DNA of 11,785 nucleotides from Dehalococcoidia bacterium UBA1141 (GCA_002311385.1 DCAE01000056.1:1-11785), one strand, 5' to 3'. Positions 1 to 6,583 are shown, counted from the stretch's first letter. Notes: generated by a model not told the origin, from the letters alone. Program-made: numbers and translations.

Positions 1-411
1 GCCGTAACCAGGCGTGAGACGTTACCACTTCGGCCCACGCCAACGGACACTGACATACCCAATTGAGCCAGACGTCATCTTGAACAGGAACCTTTCCGAC
101 ACCCGCCAGGTTATACATAATGCCGCAGCTTAAACTCTGAGGAATTACTGGAGACCTAATATTCGACGGTACAGCGCTCTCGAGAGCGCTATAGAAAGTG
201 GATTGGATAGACAATTGACCTGGCAACAGTACCTGTTCTACAGCCCGGCTACGATTTCCAGGTCACGGCCCAGCCGGAGGCACGCGCCAACTGGGTTTGA
301 GGCGCAAAAAGCCTGCCCATCAAGGATGCGACATCATAGGCGGGAAAAGCGCTTGCTGCCGTCCTTTGCCGCCGCCCCAGGGAAAGCGAGCCTGAACGGA
401 AGCCGCTAAGT
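1..411. other. Left-edge region without a certain gene
   Basis: No recognisable gene is present. On the plus strand all three frames hit stops early; frame 1 gives only about 21 residues before a stop at 64-66. On the minus strand one frame is free of stops from about position 260 down to base 1. It has a possible TTG start near 224-226 or an ATG at 116-118, giving at most about 75 residues that continue beyond the window. The translated product resembles no family I know, and neither start has a clear ribosome binding site. The region also holds an 18-bp palindrome at 173-190 and the hairpin at 391-416 that ends the neighbouring minus-strand gene. It could be the start of a gene lying mostly outside the window, or intergenic DNA. 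Confidence 0.4.
173..190. repeat. Perfect 18-bp palindrome (operator-like)
   Basis: The sequence agcgctctcgagagcgct is its own reverse complement with no spacer. Beyond one mismatch (172/191) two more base pairs match (171/192 and 170/193). A spacerless palindrome is a poor RNA hairpin but a typical binding site for a dimeric DNA-binding protein. No adjacent regulator gene is visible, and the site lies inside an unassigned minus-strand open frame, so its role is inference. Confidence 0.45.
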
Positions 412-416
412 TCAGG
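391..416 (-). terminator. Hairpin at the end of the SCP2-like gene
   Basis: A 7-bp perfect stem, cctgaac (391-397) with gttcagg (410-416) and a 12-nt loop, overlaps the stop codon of the minus-strand gene that ends at 412. In the minus-strand transcript it is followed by ctcgctttccc, which is only weakly U-rich. It may therefore be a weak terminator or a 3'-end stabilising hairpin rather than a classic intrinsic terminator. Confidence 0.3.
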
Positions 417-864
417 GTGGGAATATGGTATCCAGCTTGGCCGAACTGTCAAAAAAGTGCTGCAAGGACTGGTTCACCCTGAAGAACAGGTCCGCTCGGA
501 GCTGGTCACCGGTGGCGTTCTTGGAAATTCCATCCTGAGACATCAGGTCCAGTGTATTCAAGGTGTGCTTCAGGTCGGCGCCTCCGTTTTCTCTGGTGTT
601 GCGAATCAAGTCCTGCCAGGCGGCTTCGCTCATTTCCAGGAAGAAATCTAGGTCAATCAGGTCGTATTCGGTACCTACCCGTACTTCGGAGCACCCGAAG
701 GCCTCGAAGGTGATGACATAGATATTAGTTCCGACCTTTACACCCATGGTCGTGTCGATGCTGCCTAGCCGTCGGAAGTCCGGATCGGCATTCACCAATT
801 CTTGGAGTGCTTGAAACCACTCCACTGTGGGGAAAATCAACCCACTGTTAGAGTTAGCGTTCAT
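412..864 (-). CDS. Hypothetical protein, SCP2-like
   Basis: A 150-residue soluble protein with no signal peptide or membrane segment. I do not recognise it with certainty. The layout resembles small SCP2/sterol-carrier-like proteins: an opening 'FPTVEWFQAL' helix (11-20), a strand-rich centre (residues 44-64), an acidic 'LDFFLEMSEAAWQDLI' helix (72-87), and a late 'LRADLFFRVNQSLQHFF' amphipathic helix (122-138). Such folds bind hydrophobic ligands, but no ligand can be named here. The ATG at 864 has only a weak purine-rich stretch (gagag) upstream. It lies 183 nt after the FmdB-type gene on the same strand, so it could be the last gene of that operon or a separate unit. Codon use and orientation match the upstream genes. 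That a protein is encoded is fairly sure; the family assignment is tentative. Confidence 0.7.
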   Translation of the reverse strand: MNANSNSGLIFPTVEWFQALQELVNADPDFRRLGSIDTTMGVKVGTNIYVITFEAFGCSEVRVGTEYDLIDLDFFLEMSEAAWQDLIRNTRENGGADLKHTLNTLDLMSQDGISKNATGDQLRADLFFRVNQSLQHFFDSSAKLDTIFPP

Positions 865-1047
865 TTAGTGTCTCTCGACTCTAGCTCTGCAGGGCAGCCT
901 GCCAAGCCCAAAGCTCATCGTATCTATTGGCATTAGTAGTTAATTCCTTGTGTAACCTATTTCCCCCTCCATAATGGGGAAGAAGGGCTTTGGTCGTAAT
1001 CATCGCTAACATTACGACGATATCGTTTGATTGCAGCGGACCCCGGC

Positions 1048-1356
1048 CTATTCCTTGAAGTAGGGCTCCCCTCTTTCTTTGGCCTGGCTAAAGGGGACCA
1101 TGTTGCGTAAATGGTGCTCCGGATCGGTGTCCTTCGGTGATTTGGACATAGCTTGGTCCACCATCTTGTAATATTTGGGGTCAAGCTGGGCCATTTTATC
1201 GCCCTCGGACTTTACATAAGCAAACGCGGAGAATATTCGCTGCAAATCTCCGCCGTCGCAGTGCTGGCATTGGGACGGCGGCGTGCTTTGATATGTCTTG
1301 AGGTAGAAGCTGTTCGCATTGCCGCAGCCCTGGCAACGATACTCGTAAATCGGCAT
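1048..1356 (-). CDS. FmdB-family zinc-ribbon protein
   Basis: A 102-residue protein whose N-terminus, MPIYEYRCQGCG, is the hallmark of the FmdB/CxxC_CXXC_SSSS zinc-ribbon family. Two CxxC knuckles, Cys8/Cys11 and Cys30/Cys33, should bind one structural zinc. The first 45 residues form the ribbon. Residues 46-102 are a charged, probably helical tail with no known motif. FmdB was named as a putative regulator in formamidase operons, but the biochemical role of most members is unknown. The ATG at 1356 begins 3 nt after the stop of the degenerate ferritin-like gene and has no strong ribosome binding site of its own, which points to translational coupling. The gene is therefore likely co-expressed with the di-iron pair and may encode an accessory or metal-related partner, though this is inferred from context only. 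Confidence 0.88.
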   Translation of the reverse strand: MPIYEYRCQGCGNANSFYLKTYQSTPPSQCQHCDGGDLQRIFSAFAYVKSEGDKMAQLDPKYYKMVDQAMSKSPKDTDPEHHLRNMVPFSQAKERGEPYFKE

Positions 1357-1359
1357 GTT

Positions 1360-2484
1360 CTAATTTGAAGCCTGGGTTGTTTTTGGAAGGCGCAGGTAGG
1401 CAGCCAGGTCTTGGTTTAGATTGCCGTGAGTTTTCCTCACTCCGATCCACTGCATACGGGCTAAATACTGCTCTATGTATTGCTGCTGCAGGTCTTTCAC
1501 CACGTCCATTCCGGCGACGATATCGCGGATGCCGTCGCCGAAAATAATTGCCAAGGCTTCCCACAGCACAGGGTCCTCCATCTCCGATGCCAAGTCCTGC
1601 TCCACTCCTGCCATGAGGCGCTGCAGGCCCAAACTGTAGTCGGAGCCTCTCTGCTCGATAGCGTATTTGAGGTGGGCCATGCCGTAGGCCATGTGCCGGG
1701 CCTTGTCTTGTATGCAGCGTCCAAAGAGGATTTTGTCGGGCCAGTTCCGGGCATAAGCCTCGCCGTACCGGTAAATCAGCAGGGTTAAAGTCCCCCGGAT
1801 GATGTACAGGTAGAGGGCCGTCTCGGACCAACCAGCCCTGCTCTCCAGTAGGCGCCGGTTCATTTGTCCAGGACTCTCCAAGCCAAGGGAACCGCCGTGG
1901 GCCAACGCCCGTCGCCGGAACGCCTCGTAGTGCCGGGCGGTATCGAACAACTCAGTGGCCAGAAAGTTCTTGACCTCATGATAGGCATAGTTCATCCGGT
2001 GAAGCCACTGGCCTACAACGTCGGTTTCCGTAGAGGCCTGTTGCGCCAACTCGGTGCAGAGTTGCCTCATGGCCAGTTCCACTTCTTCACTGAGTGGTTC
2101 TAGATTATCCCACGGAATATCTATATGAGCGGCCCAGCGGCGCTGAATCGCTTCTTCATACAGGTCCACCGCGTTATCCGCCCACAACTCTTCCTTGCGG
2201 TTAATGGTGTACAGGTCGGTGGCGGGCACCCCAGGGATGGCGAAGGCACCCCGGGGCCGGCGGCTCATGTCGCGGCTCTCTTCGGGGACCTCCCCGTACA
2301 GGCCGACGTTGATCGCCCGCATGGTCATTCCGTGCTTTCCCGGCTTGGCTTTGGTGCCCCATTCCAGGCTGTCTTTCATCCAGGCCAAGTACTCTTCTAG
2401 GACAGCAGGTTCGGGCTGTTCGTGGCCTGCGCCGGGAGGGTACAGGGTGGGGGTTTCTTCTTCGTGTCCATCGGGTGGGGCCAT
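1360..2484 (-). CDS. Ferritin-like paralogue lacking di-iron glutamates
   Basis: A 374-residue protein homologous along its length to the product of the upstream gene; both share for example WA-N-LYEE, DIPWD, YHEV, RRALA-GG and QD-ARH blocks. I chose the ATG at 2484 because gagga lies 5 nt upstream. A more upstream start at 2559 would fall inside a hairpin loop. Lining up the two proteins by eye, the four expected carboxylate ligands are replaced: E120 by Ala150, E152 by Thr182, E203 by Gly231 and E233 by Lys261. Both ligand histidines remain as His185 and His264. The DTARH (181-185) and DKARH (260-264) motifs show this directly. It probably cannot hold a normal di-iron centre and may be a structural partner of the upstream protein. 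Residues 1-60 form a Pro/Glu-rich, then helical extension longer than in the paralogue. The function is unknown. The frame is intact, so it is not a pseudogene by frame. Confidence 0.85.
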   Translation of the reverse strand: MAPPDGHEEETPTLYPPGAGHEQPEPAVLEEYLAWMKDSLEWGTKAKPGKHGMTMRAINVGLYGEVPEESRDMSRRPRGAFAIPGVPATDLYTINRKEELWADNAVDLYEEAIQRRWAAHIDIPWDNLEPLSEEVELAMRQLCTELAQQASTETDVVGQWLHRMNYAYHEVKNFLATELFDTARHYEAFRRRALAHGGSLGLESPGQMNRRLLESRAGWSETALYLYIIRGTLTLLIYRYGEAYARNWPDKILFGRCIQDKARHMAYGMAHLKYAIEQRGSDYSLGLQRLMAGVEQDLASEMEDPVLWEALAIIFGDGIRDIVAGMDVVKDLQQQYIEQYLARMQWIGVRKTHGNLNQDLAAYLRLPKTTQASN

Positions 2485-2538
2485 GATATTCCTCGTTGCG
2501 GCCAGTGGTTGGACAGTTTGTTGGGGCCTAATAAAGCA

Positions 2539-2568
2539 AGACCTCCTCCACCGAAGCAAAGGAGGTCT
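2539..2568 (-). terminator. Hairpin between the two ferritin-like genes
   Basis: A perfect 9-bp stem, agacctcct (2539-2547) and aggaggtct (2560-2568) with a 12-nt loop, sits 21 nt past the stop of the upstream gene. In the minus-strand transcript the 3' arm is followed by tgctttatt, a weak U-rich tail. It could be a partial terminator that lowers expression of the downstream paralogue, or a processing or stabilising hairpin. Its 3' arm reads AGGAGGT, a perfect anti-16S match held in the stem, but it lies about 56 nt before the chosen start and so is not that gene's own ribosome binding site. Confidence 0.45.
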
Positions 2569-2589
2569 ATCCTGGCTTAATCTTCTAAT

Positions 2590-3633
2590 CTAAGCTGCGT
2601 TAAAAGCTTCCAAGAGGGAGGGGTTCATCCTACCGTTGGTAATACGGTCGTCAAAACCGGCAGACTTGAGCCGTTGGAAGTACTCTTTGGTCTGCCGTTG
2701 CCGAACGGCCATTAGAATCTTCTGTCCTTCGTCGACCTTGTCCTTGCCGCCGCCAAGCAATACAGCCAGGGCCTCGCTGGTTAGCATATTTATGGCTGCG
2801 GGATTCTCGCCGCCGGCTCCTGTAGCCTGGCGGGTTTCCCCCTCATCCAGGTAGCCGTGAATCTCTTCTCTCCGCTCCGGGGCGGCTTCGTTCATGTATC
2901 GCAGGTGAAGTACTCCGATGGCCACGTGTCTGGCCTCGTCCTGCGCACACCGCCGGTAGATAGCTTTTTCCGCTTCGTTGTAGGCCATCAACTCTCCTAG
3001 GCGGAACAGGGTAAGCACGTTGCCTTCGCCGGTAATGTGCAGCCTGGAAGACAATTCGGTAAACTCGCGGGCGTTATCGGTGCTACCGCCCACAACGTCG
3101 CTGACGGTGTCAATCATCCTCATCAACCCGCCGCCATTGGCCAGGGCCCGCTTGCGGAAGACATCCAAGTGCCTGGATTCGTCCATAACTTGGCCCAACA
3201 AGACCTGCCGCACTTCATGGTAGTCGGGAGACATTGTTGAAATAAACCGGCCGGGAACGTCGGATGCCACGAACTCCACTTGGACGAAGAAGGTGGCTAG
3301 CTGGCACTCGGCCCTCTCGATATCGTCTGGCAGCGGCTGGATGGTATCCCAAGGGATGTCGGTGGCCGAACTCCACTGGCGGGTGACAAATTCCTGGTAA
3401 AGTTTGGTCAGGTTATGGGCCCATACGTCCTTTTTCTGGCGGAACAGATAAGTCCCGAACTGGGGCACGTTGCCCCGGGAGACCGAGCCTTCGACGCGGC
3501 CAGTGTTGTTTTCGGAAATCTCGTCAACATCGTCGCTGACCGGGTTCTCCTGTAGCCGGTTCAGCCAGGACAGGTCGAAACCCGCCTGTTGTGCCTTGTC
3601 CCAGTAAGTGGTCCGTTCCTTAATCGTTGCCAT
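2590..3633 (-). CDS. Ferritin-like di-iron protein, probable oxidase/oxygenase
   Basis: A 347-residue, mostly helical soluble protein with a di-iron ligand pattern. It has Glu120 in a first helix, then ExxH at Glu152/His155 (DESRH), Glu203, and a second ExxH at Glu233/His236 (DEARH). The spacings of 32 and 30 residues between the paired carboxylates fit the four-helix ferritin-like superfamily (R2, AurF-like and related oxygenases). I chose the ATG at 3633 because GGGAGG lies 8 nt upstream. An upstream ATG at 3663 is possible, with a weaker AGGTGG very close to it. The residues beyond the second ExxH (about 250-347) form a C-terminal helical part. It is the first gene after a near-consensus promoter at 3701-3729 and precedes a paralogue without carboxylate ligands. 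The substrate is unknown; oxidase, N-oxygenase or desaturase activity cannot be separated from sequence alone. Confidence 0.88.
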   Translation of the reverse strand: MATIKERTTYWDKAQQAGFDLSWLNRLQENPVSDDVDEISENNTGRVEGSVSRGNVPQFGTYLFRQKKDVWAHNLTKLYQEFVTRQWSSATDIPWDTIQPLPDDIERAECQLATFFVQVEFVASDVPGRFISTMSPDYHEVRQVLLGQVMDESRHLDVFRKRALANGGGLMRMIDTVSDVVGGSTDNAREFTELSSRLHITGEGNVLTLFRLGELMAYNEAEKAIYRRCAQDEARHVAIGVLHLRYMNEAAPERREEIHGYLDEGETRQATGAGGENPAAINMLTSEALAVLLGGGKDKVDEGQKILMAVRQRQTKEYFQRLKSAGFDDRITNGRMNPSLLEAFNAA

Positions 3634-3663
3634 AAAAACAGCCTCCCTGGAAGCATTCGCCAC

Positions 3664-4136
3664 CTATGCGTTGTGGGCTGTAAACCAGGATAATGCCCTG
3701 ATATTAAAGATACGACATGCTTTTGTCAATGCAAATTAACCTCGGTAATTAACCTAGCGGTACTCAAGTTACCTGCTGGAAATTGAACGGGCGGACTGGG
3801 CTAGGGTGGGGACATTAAGGGCTGATTTCCCTGTACCTCACGGAATCCATGTCCTATCTTACCGGGTGGTGTCCGAGCCGGGCATGATTATCTGCCCGGG
3901 TGTCGGCGGTCTAAGATGCTTGAAGGTCAATGTACGGGCTCCAGCAAGCGCGGCTCGGCTCCAAGCTTGAACTGAGCCTGCCCGAGTGACGGGCTCGTTG
4001 AACCACTATTTGGGAAAGCTACTTAACAATAAAATGAGGAGAGACAATTTACAGTTTAGCTTTGGCTTTTCCACAATCGCAGGCTGGCTGCTCAACCGTC
4101 GGTGGGTTTGAGCAAGCTGGCCCTGTGGGCGATGGT
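3664..4136. other. Gene-poor stretch with GC-rich hairpins
   Basis: No convincing coding frame on either strand, and no tRNA-like structure. The right-hand side of the minus-strand promoter lies at 3701-3729. Two GC-rich inverted repeats stand out: ccgggca (3878-3884) with tgcccgg (3893-3899), and gcccg (3980-3984) with cgggc (3990-3994), the latter inside a larger gagcc/ggctc pairing (3974-3978 with 3992-3996). Neither is followed by a U-run, so they do not look like intrinsic terminators. Given the decayed DUF3500 fragment next door, this may be the remains of an older gene or insertion, which is inference. Confidence 0.5.
3701..3729 (-). promoter_or_regulatory. Sigma70-type promoter for the di-iron operon
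   Basis: Read on the minus strand: a perfect -35 TTGACA (3724-3729), a 17-bp spacer, and a -10 TAATAT (3701-3706, four of six consensus positions). Transcription would start near 3694, giving a leader of about 60 nt before the ATG at 3633. It is placed directly ahead of the first gene of the minus-strand operon. Confidence 0.7.
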
Positions 4137-4556
4137 CTAGATCACCTGATATAGGAGCAGGTGCTCCCTCAAAACATCCGGGGCGAAATTGTTTTCCACT
4201 TCCCGCCAGACCGAGTGGATGTGGTTCGCTCGGTTTTGCCGGTTATCGAACTCGACGACGAAGTCGCTGCCGTGAATCCGGTAGTAATGCTCGTTGTCCT
4301 TCGTCGGTGGGGCCGGACCCGCTAGTAGCCTCAGCAGTTCTGTTGGCACTGGCTCCAGGGACTCTGGCGCTTCCAAGATGCGGGCTATCCTGCGAGGACG
4401 GTCTGGCAAGTGCTCACCATTGCAAACTTTGGTGCCGTAGAGCTTCCCAATCTGACTGGCATTGGTGGTGGTCTGATCTACCTTGACCTGATTATCATCA
4501 AACTCGGCGCCCAGGCCTTTGAGGCACTGCTTCAATAATGTTCTTTTGTGTACCAA
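4137..4556 (-). pseudogene. DUF3500 C-terminal fragment
   Basis: The last third of this 139-residue frame, around HYYRIHGSDFVVEFDN (91-106) and NRANHIHSVWREVE (109-122), followed by DVLREH, matches the C-terminal signature I know from DUF3500 proteins. These are normally around 300-400 residues long and of unknown function. Here the large N-terminal part is missing, because a TAG stop lies in frame about 18 nt upstream of the first possible start (TTG at 4556). The first 60 residues look unlike the family. The ending, HLLLYQVI, also departs from the usual Tyr-containing end after LREH. No ribosome binding site is seen before the TTG. I read it as a truncated or decayed gene remnant. A short functional variant is less likely but cannot be excluded. 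Confidence 0.6.
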
Positions 4557-4611
4557 GCCGGTAAGGCTGGTCTAGGCACCTATCGTCGACTGGTTACGGA
4601 CAACATTGGAG

Positions 4612-4639
4612 TTGGACGTATGGCGCAATTCCCTATAAT
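4612..4639 (+). promoter_or_regulatory. Promoter candidate for the Eis-type gene
   Basis: A perfect -10 TATAAT (4634-4639) is preceded, after 16 bp, by TTGGAC (4612-4617), which keeps only the TTG of the -35 consensus. The start of transcription would be near 4646, giving a leader of about 70 nt that contains the inverted repeat at 4665-4691. Confidence 0.5.
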
Positions 4640-4664
4640 CCAATATATTTGTTGGCAACGAATT

Positions 4665-4691
4665 CTCGTCTTAGAAACATTCTTAGACGAG
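4665..4691 (+). promoter_or_regulatory. Leader hairpin upstream of the acetyltransferase
   Basis: ctcgtct (4665-4671) pairs with agacgag (4685-4691). Past one mismatch the arms continue with two more pairs, leaving a short A-rich loop. It lies between the TATAAT box and the start codon at 4719, so it would form in the 5' leader of the mRNA or act as an operator in the DNA. No U-run follows, so it is not a terminator. Confidence 0.4.
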
Positions 4692-4718
4692 GATTGATTT
4701 ACTGCGAAAGGGTACTCG

Positions 4719-5921
4719 ATGCCAGATTTAGGTTTTGAAATGAGGAACGTAGCCCCCGACGAGTTCGTTCAGTGGGTTACCGTTGAGTCGCGAGCCTATG
4801 GCAACCGCTTAGCTGACGACCCGGAGATGCTCAGGCCGCATTTCGACTTGGAACGCTCCATCGCTGTGTTCGACCAAGGAAAGATCATCGGCGGCGCCCA
4901 CTCTCACCGTGTGGAGATGTCCATACCGGGAGAGTCGGCGATGATTGCCGGGGTGGCTAATATCGCGGTGCAGCCCACCCACCGGCGCCGTGGTGTAATG
5001 ACTAGGATGATGCGCCATCAGATTCACGATATTCACGAACGAGGAGAGCCTTTGGCTGCCCTGTTTGCCCGAGAAAGCGTGATTTACCGCAGGTTTGGAT
5101 ACGGCATCGGGTCGTTGCACGAGCGATACGTTATTGAACGCCAATATAACGCCTACGCGCGAACCCACGATACTCCAGGCCGGATAGTCTTTGTGGACCC
5201 GGCGGAAATTGCAGAAAAGCTTCCCGAGGTATTCCGGCGCAACACCATGGACCGGCCGGGCGTGTTCCAGCGGCCGCCTCACCAATGGGAGCGGGACTCT
5301 CAGGCACCGGAGCACAAGCAAGGCGGCCCCGGCGGGCTGTTTTACGCCGCCTACGAAGATGGTGGCGTGGTGGACGGCTATGTGACCTACCGCACTAGCG
5401 GGACTACGCTGGTGGTGAACGAGTTGATGGCGACGACCCGGGAAGCGTGCGCCGCATTGTGGCGGTTTTGCTTTGATACGGACCTGATGGACCGTACGGA
5501 GGCAGTTAGGCGTCCGCTGGATGACCCCTTGCCGTGGATGTTGGCTGACCCCAGGCGGTTGGAAAGATCCACCCGTGATGGGCTCTGGGTGCGTCTGGTG
5601 GATGTGCCAGCGTCCTTGGAACAACGGCGCTATATGCAGCACGACCGCTTGGTGTTGGAGGTACGAGACGACCTATGTCCCTGGAACGATGGTAGATTCG
5701 AGCTGGAAGGGTCTCCTGAAGGGGCCACTTGCCGTGCCACCGGTTCGTCCCCGGACTTGGTGATTGACGTGTCCGACTTTGCGTCAGCCTATCTGGGAAG
5801 CGTGAGCTTCACCACGCTGTCACAAGCGGGCTTGGTGGACGAGCGTACTCCGGGGAGTCTGCTGCGCGCCGACGGCATGTTTGCCGTCAGGCATCAGCCA
5901 TGGACTCCATGCAATTTCTAA
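4719..5921 (+). CDS. Eis-family GNAT N-acetyltransferase
   Basis: A 400-residue protein with the three-part build of Eis-type acetyltransferases, close to the 402-408 residues of the mycobacterial enzyme. An N-terminal GNAT domain (about 1-145) carries the acetyl-CoA-binding loop VQPTHRRRGVMTRMM (84-98). A second, degenerate GNAT-like domain spans about 150-290, and an SCP2-like C-terminal domain about 295-400. The segment IYRRFGYG (122-129) matches the conserved Eis region that holds the general-acid tyrosine. The protein ends in phenylalanine (CNF), as in Eis, where the terminal carboxylate acts in catalysis. Family members acetylate amines, including aminoglycosides and lysines; the substrate here is unknown. 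The ATG is preceded by AAAGGG at good spacing. It has its own promoter candidate and converges on queD with a 14-nt gap. Confidence 0.9.
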   Translation: MPDLGFEMRNVAPDEFVQWVTVESRAYGNRLADDPEMLRPHFDLERSIAVFDQGKIIGGAHSHRVEMSIPGESAMIAGVANIAVQPTHRRRGVMTRMMRHQIHDIHERGEPLAALFARESVIYRRFGYGIGSLHERYVIERQYNAYARTHDTPGRIVFVDPAEIAEKLPEVFRRNTMDRPGVFQRPPHQWERDSQAPEHKQGGPGGLFYAAYEDGGVVDGYVTYRTSGTTLVVNELMATTREACAALWRFCFDTDLMDRTEAVRRPLDDPLPWMLADPRRLERSTRDGLWVRLVDVPASLEQRRYMQHDRLVLEVRDDLCPWNDGRFELEGSPEGATCRATGSSPDLVIDVSDFASAYLGSVSFTTLSQAGLVDERTPGSLLRADGMFAVRHQPWTPCNF

Positions 5922-5935
5922 TGGCCTGCCTCGGC

Positions 5936-6358
5936 TTAGTCTGACGCCTTGAAGTACTCGGCATATTGGTTCGGAGACTCCCATATCCGCACCCTAGAAA
6001 CCAACGAACCGTATTGCTGACTCACCACGCCGAATAGGTGCTTGGCTATAACCTCGGCTGTGGGATTTTCGTTATTAAACAAGAAAATCTTTGACCGCTT
6101 CAAAGACTTCAGGGCGGTCAGAAGTTCCTGATCACGGTCGTTCAACAAGAAGCCGTGGTCCCAGTGCTCGTTCACCCAGTTGCCCACCCCCGCCTTTAGC
6201 TCGGTGAAATCCAGGACAAATCCCATATCGTCCAAGGCCTGGGAACTTAGCATGAGTTCCGCCTTATAGGTGTGCCCATGGGGGACGCCGCAGTTGCCGG
6301 GGTAGTCCAGAATTCTGTGCCCCGCATCAAAGAGCAATTCGACTCTATCTAGGAACAA
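5936..6358 (-). CDS. queD: 6-carboxytetrahydropterin synthase QueD
   Basis: Converts 7,8-dihydroneopterin triphosphate to 6-carboxytetrahydropterin, the step after GTP cyclohydrolase in queuosine and 7-deazapurine synthesis. With the start used here the protein has 140 residues. Zinc ligands are His14 (DAGHR), His27 and His29. The CxxxHGH motif CGVPHGH has the catalytic Cys23 in the spacing typical of QueD rather than of eukaryotic PTPS. DFTELK (50-55), WDHGFLLN with Asp67/His68 (66-73), NPTAEV and the IWES glutamate (Glu127) complete the family pattern. The open frame reaches back to a TTG at 6430, but that would add 24 residues unlike the family and lacks a ribosome binding site. The TTG at 6358 has AGGTGA 5 nt upstream and gives the usual length. 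No other que gene is in the window. Confidence 0.9.
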   Translation of the reverse strand: MFLDRVELLFDAGHRILDYPGNCGVPHGHTYKAELMLSSQALDDMGFVLDFTELKAGVGNWVNEHWDHGFLLNDRDQELLTALKSLKRSKIFLFNNENPTAEVIAKHLFGVVSQQYGSLVSRVRIWESPNQYAEYFKASD

Positions 6359-6583
6359 TTTCTTCACCTGTTCTATATGGTTGCCCAGTCGCCTGTGCTG
6401 CCCCAGTTCTAGGTCAACGCGGTGCTTCAAATCTTACACTTGCTGCCGGACTGATGCACCGGGATTAATTCGGGAGCGTTTTTTAATAGTACAGGGCACA
6501 ACGCAAGGCCAAATCCTGGAGTAGAATAACCCCAGAAAAATTATCGGGGAAAGATTCACAAGTTTTGGATCGGGAGGAGCAAC

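Noticed and set aside
961..981. A ttcccc/ggggaa inverted repeat downstream of the FmdB-type gene as a terminator
   Set aside because: Only a 6-bp stem with no U-run on the minus strand; too weak to call.
1196..1831. A 211-residue minus-strand frame overlapping the ferritin-like and FmdB genes
   Set aside because: It is in another frame of two recognised genes, and its Arg/Pro-rich product has no motif.
2485..2559. Longer start for the ligand-less ferritin-like gene at 2559
   Set aside because: The start would lie in the loop of the 2539-2568 hairpin, with no ribosome binding site, while the ATG at 2484 has gagga at the right distance.
3664..4136. Possible tRNA or small RNA in the hairpin-rich gap
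   Set aside because: No T-loop consensus or cloverleaf could be assembled, and no promoter or terminator frames the hairpins.
4809..5642. A 277-residue minus-strand open frame opposite the Eis-type gene
   Set aside because: It is antisense to a gene with clear family motifs and full length; the composition is His/Pro/Arg-rich without any recognised pattern.
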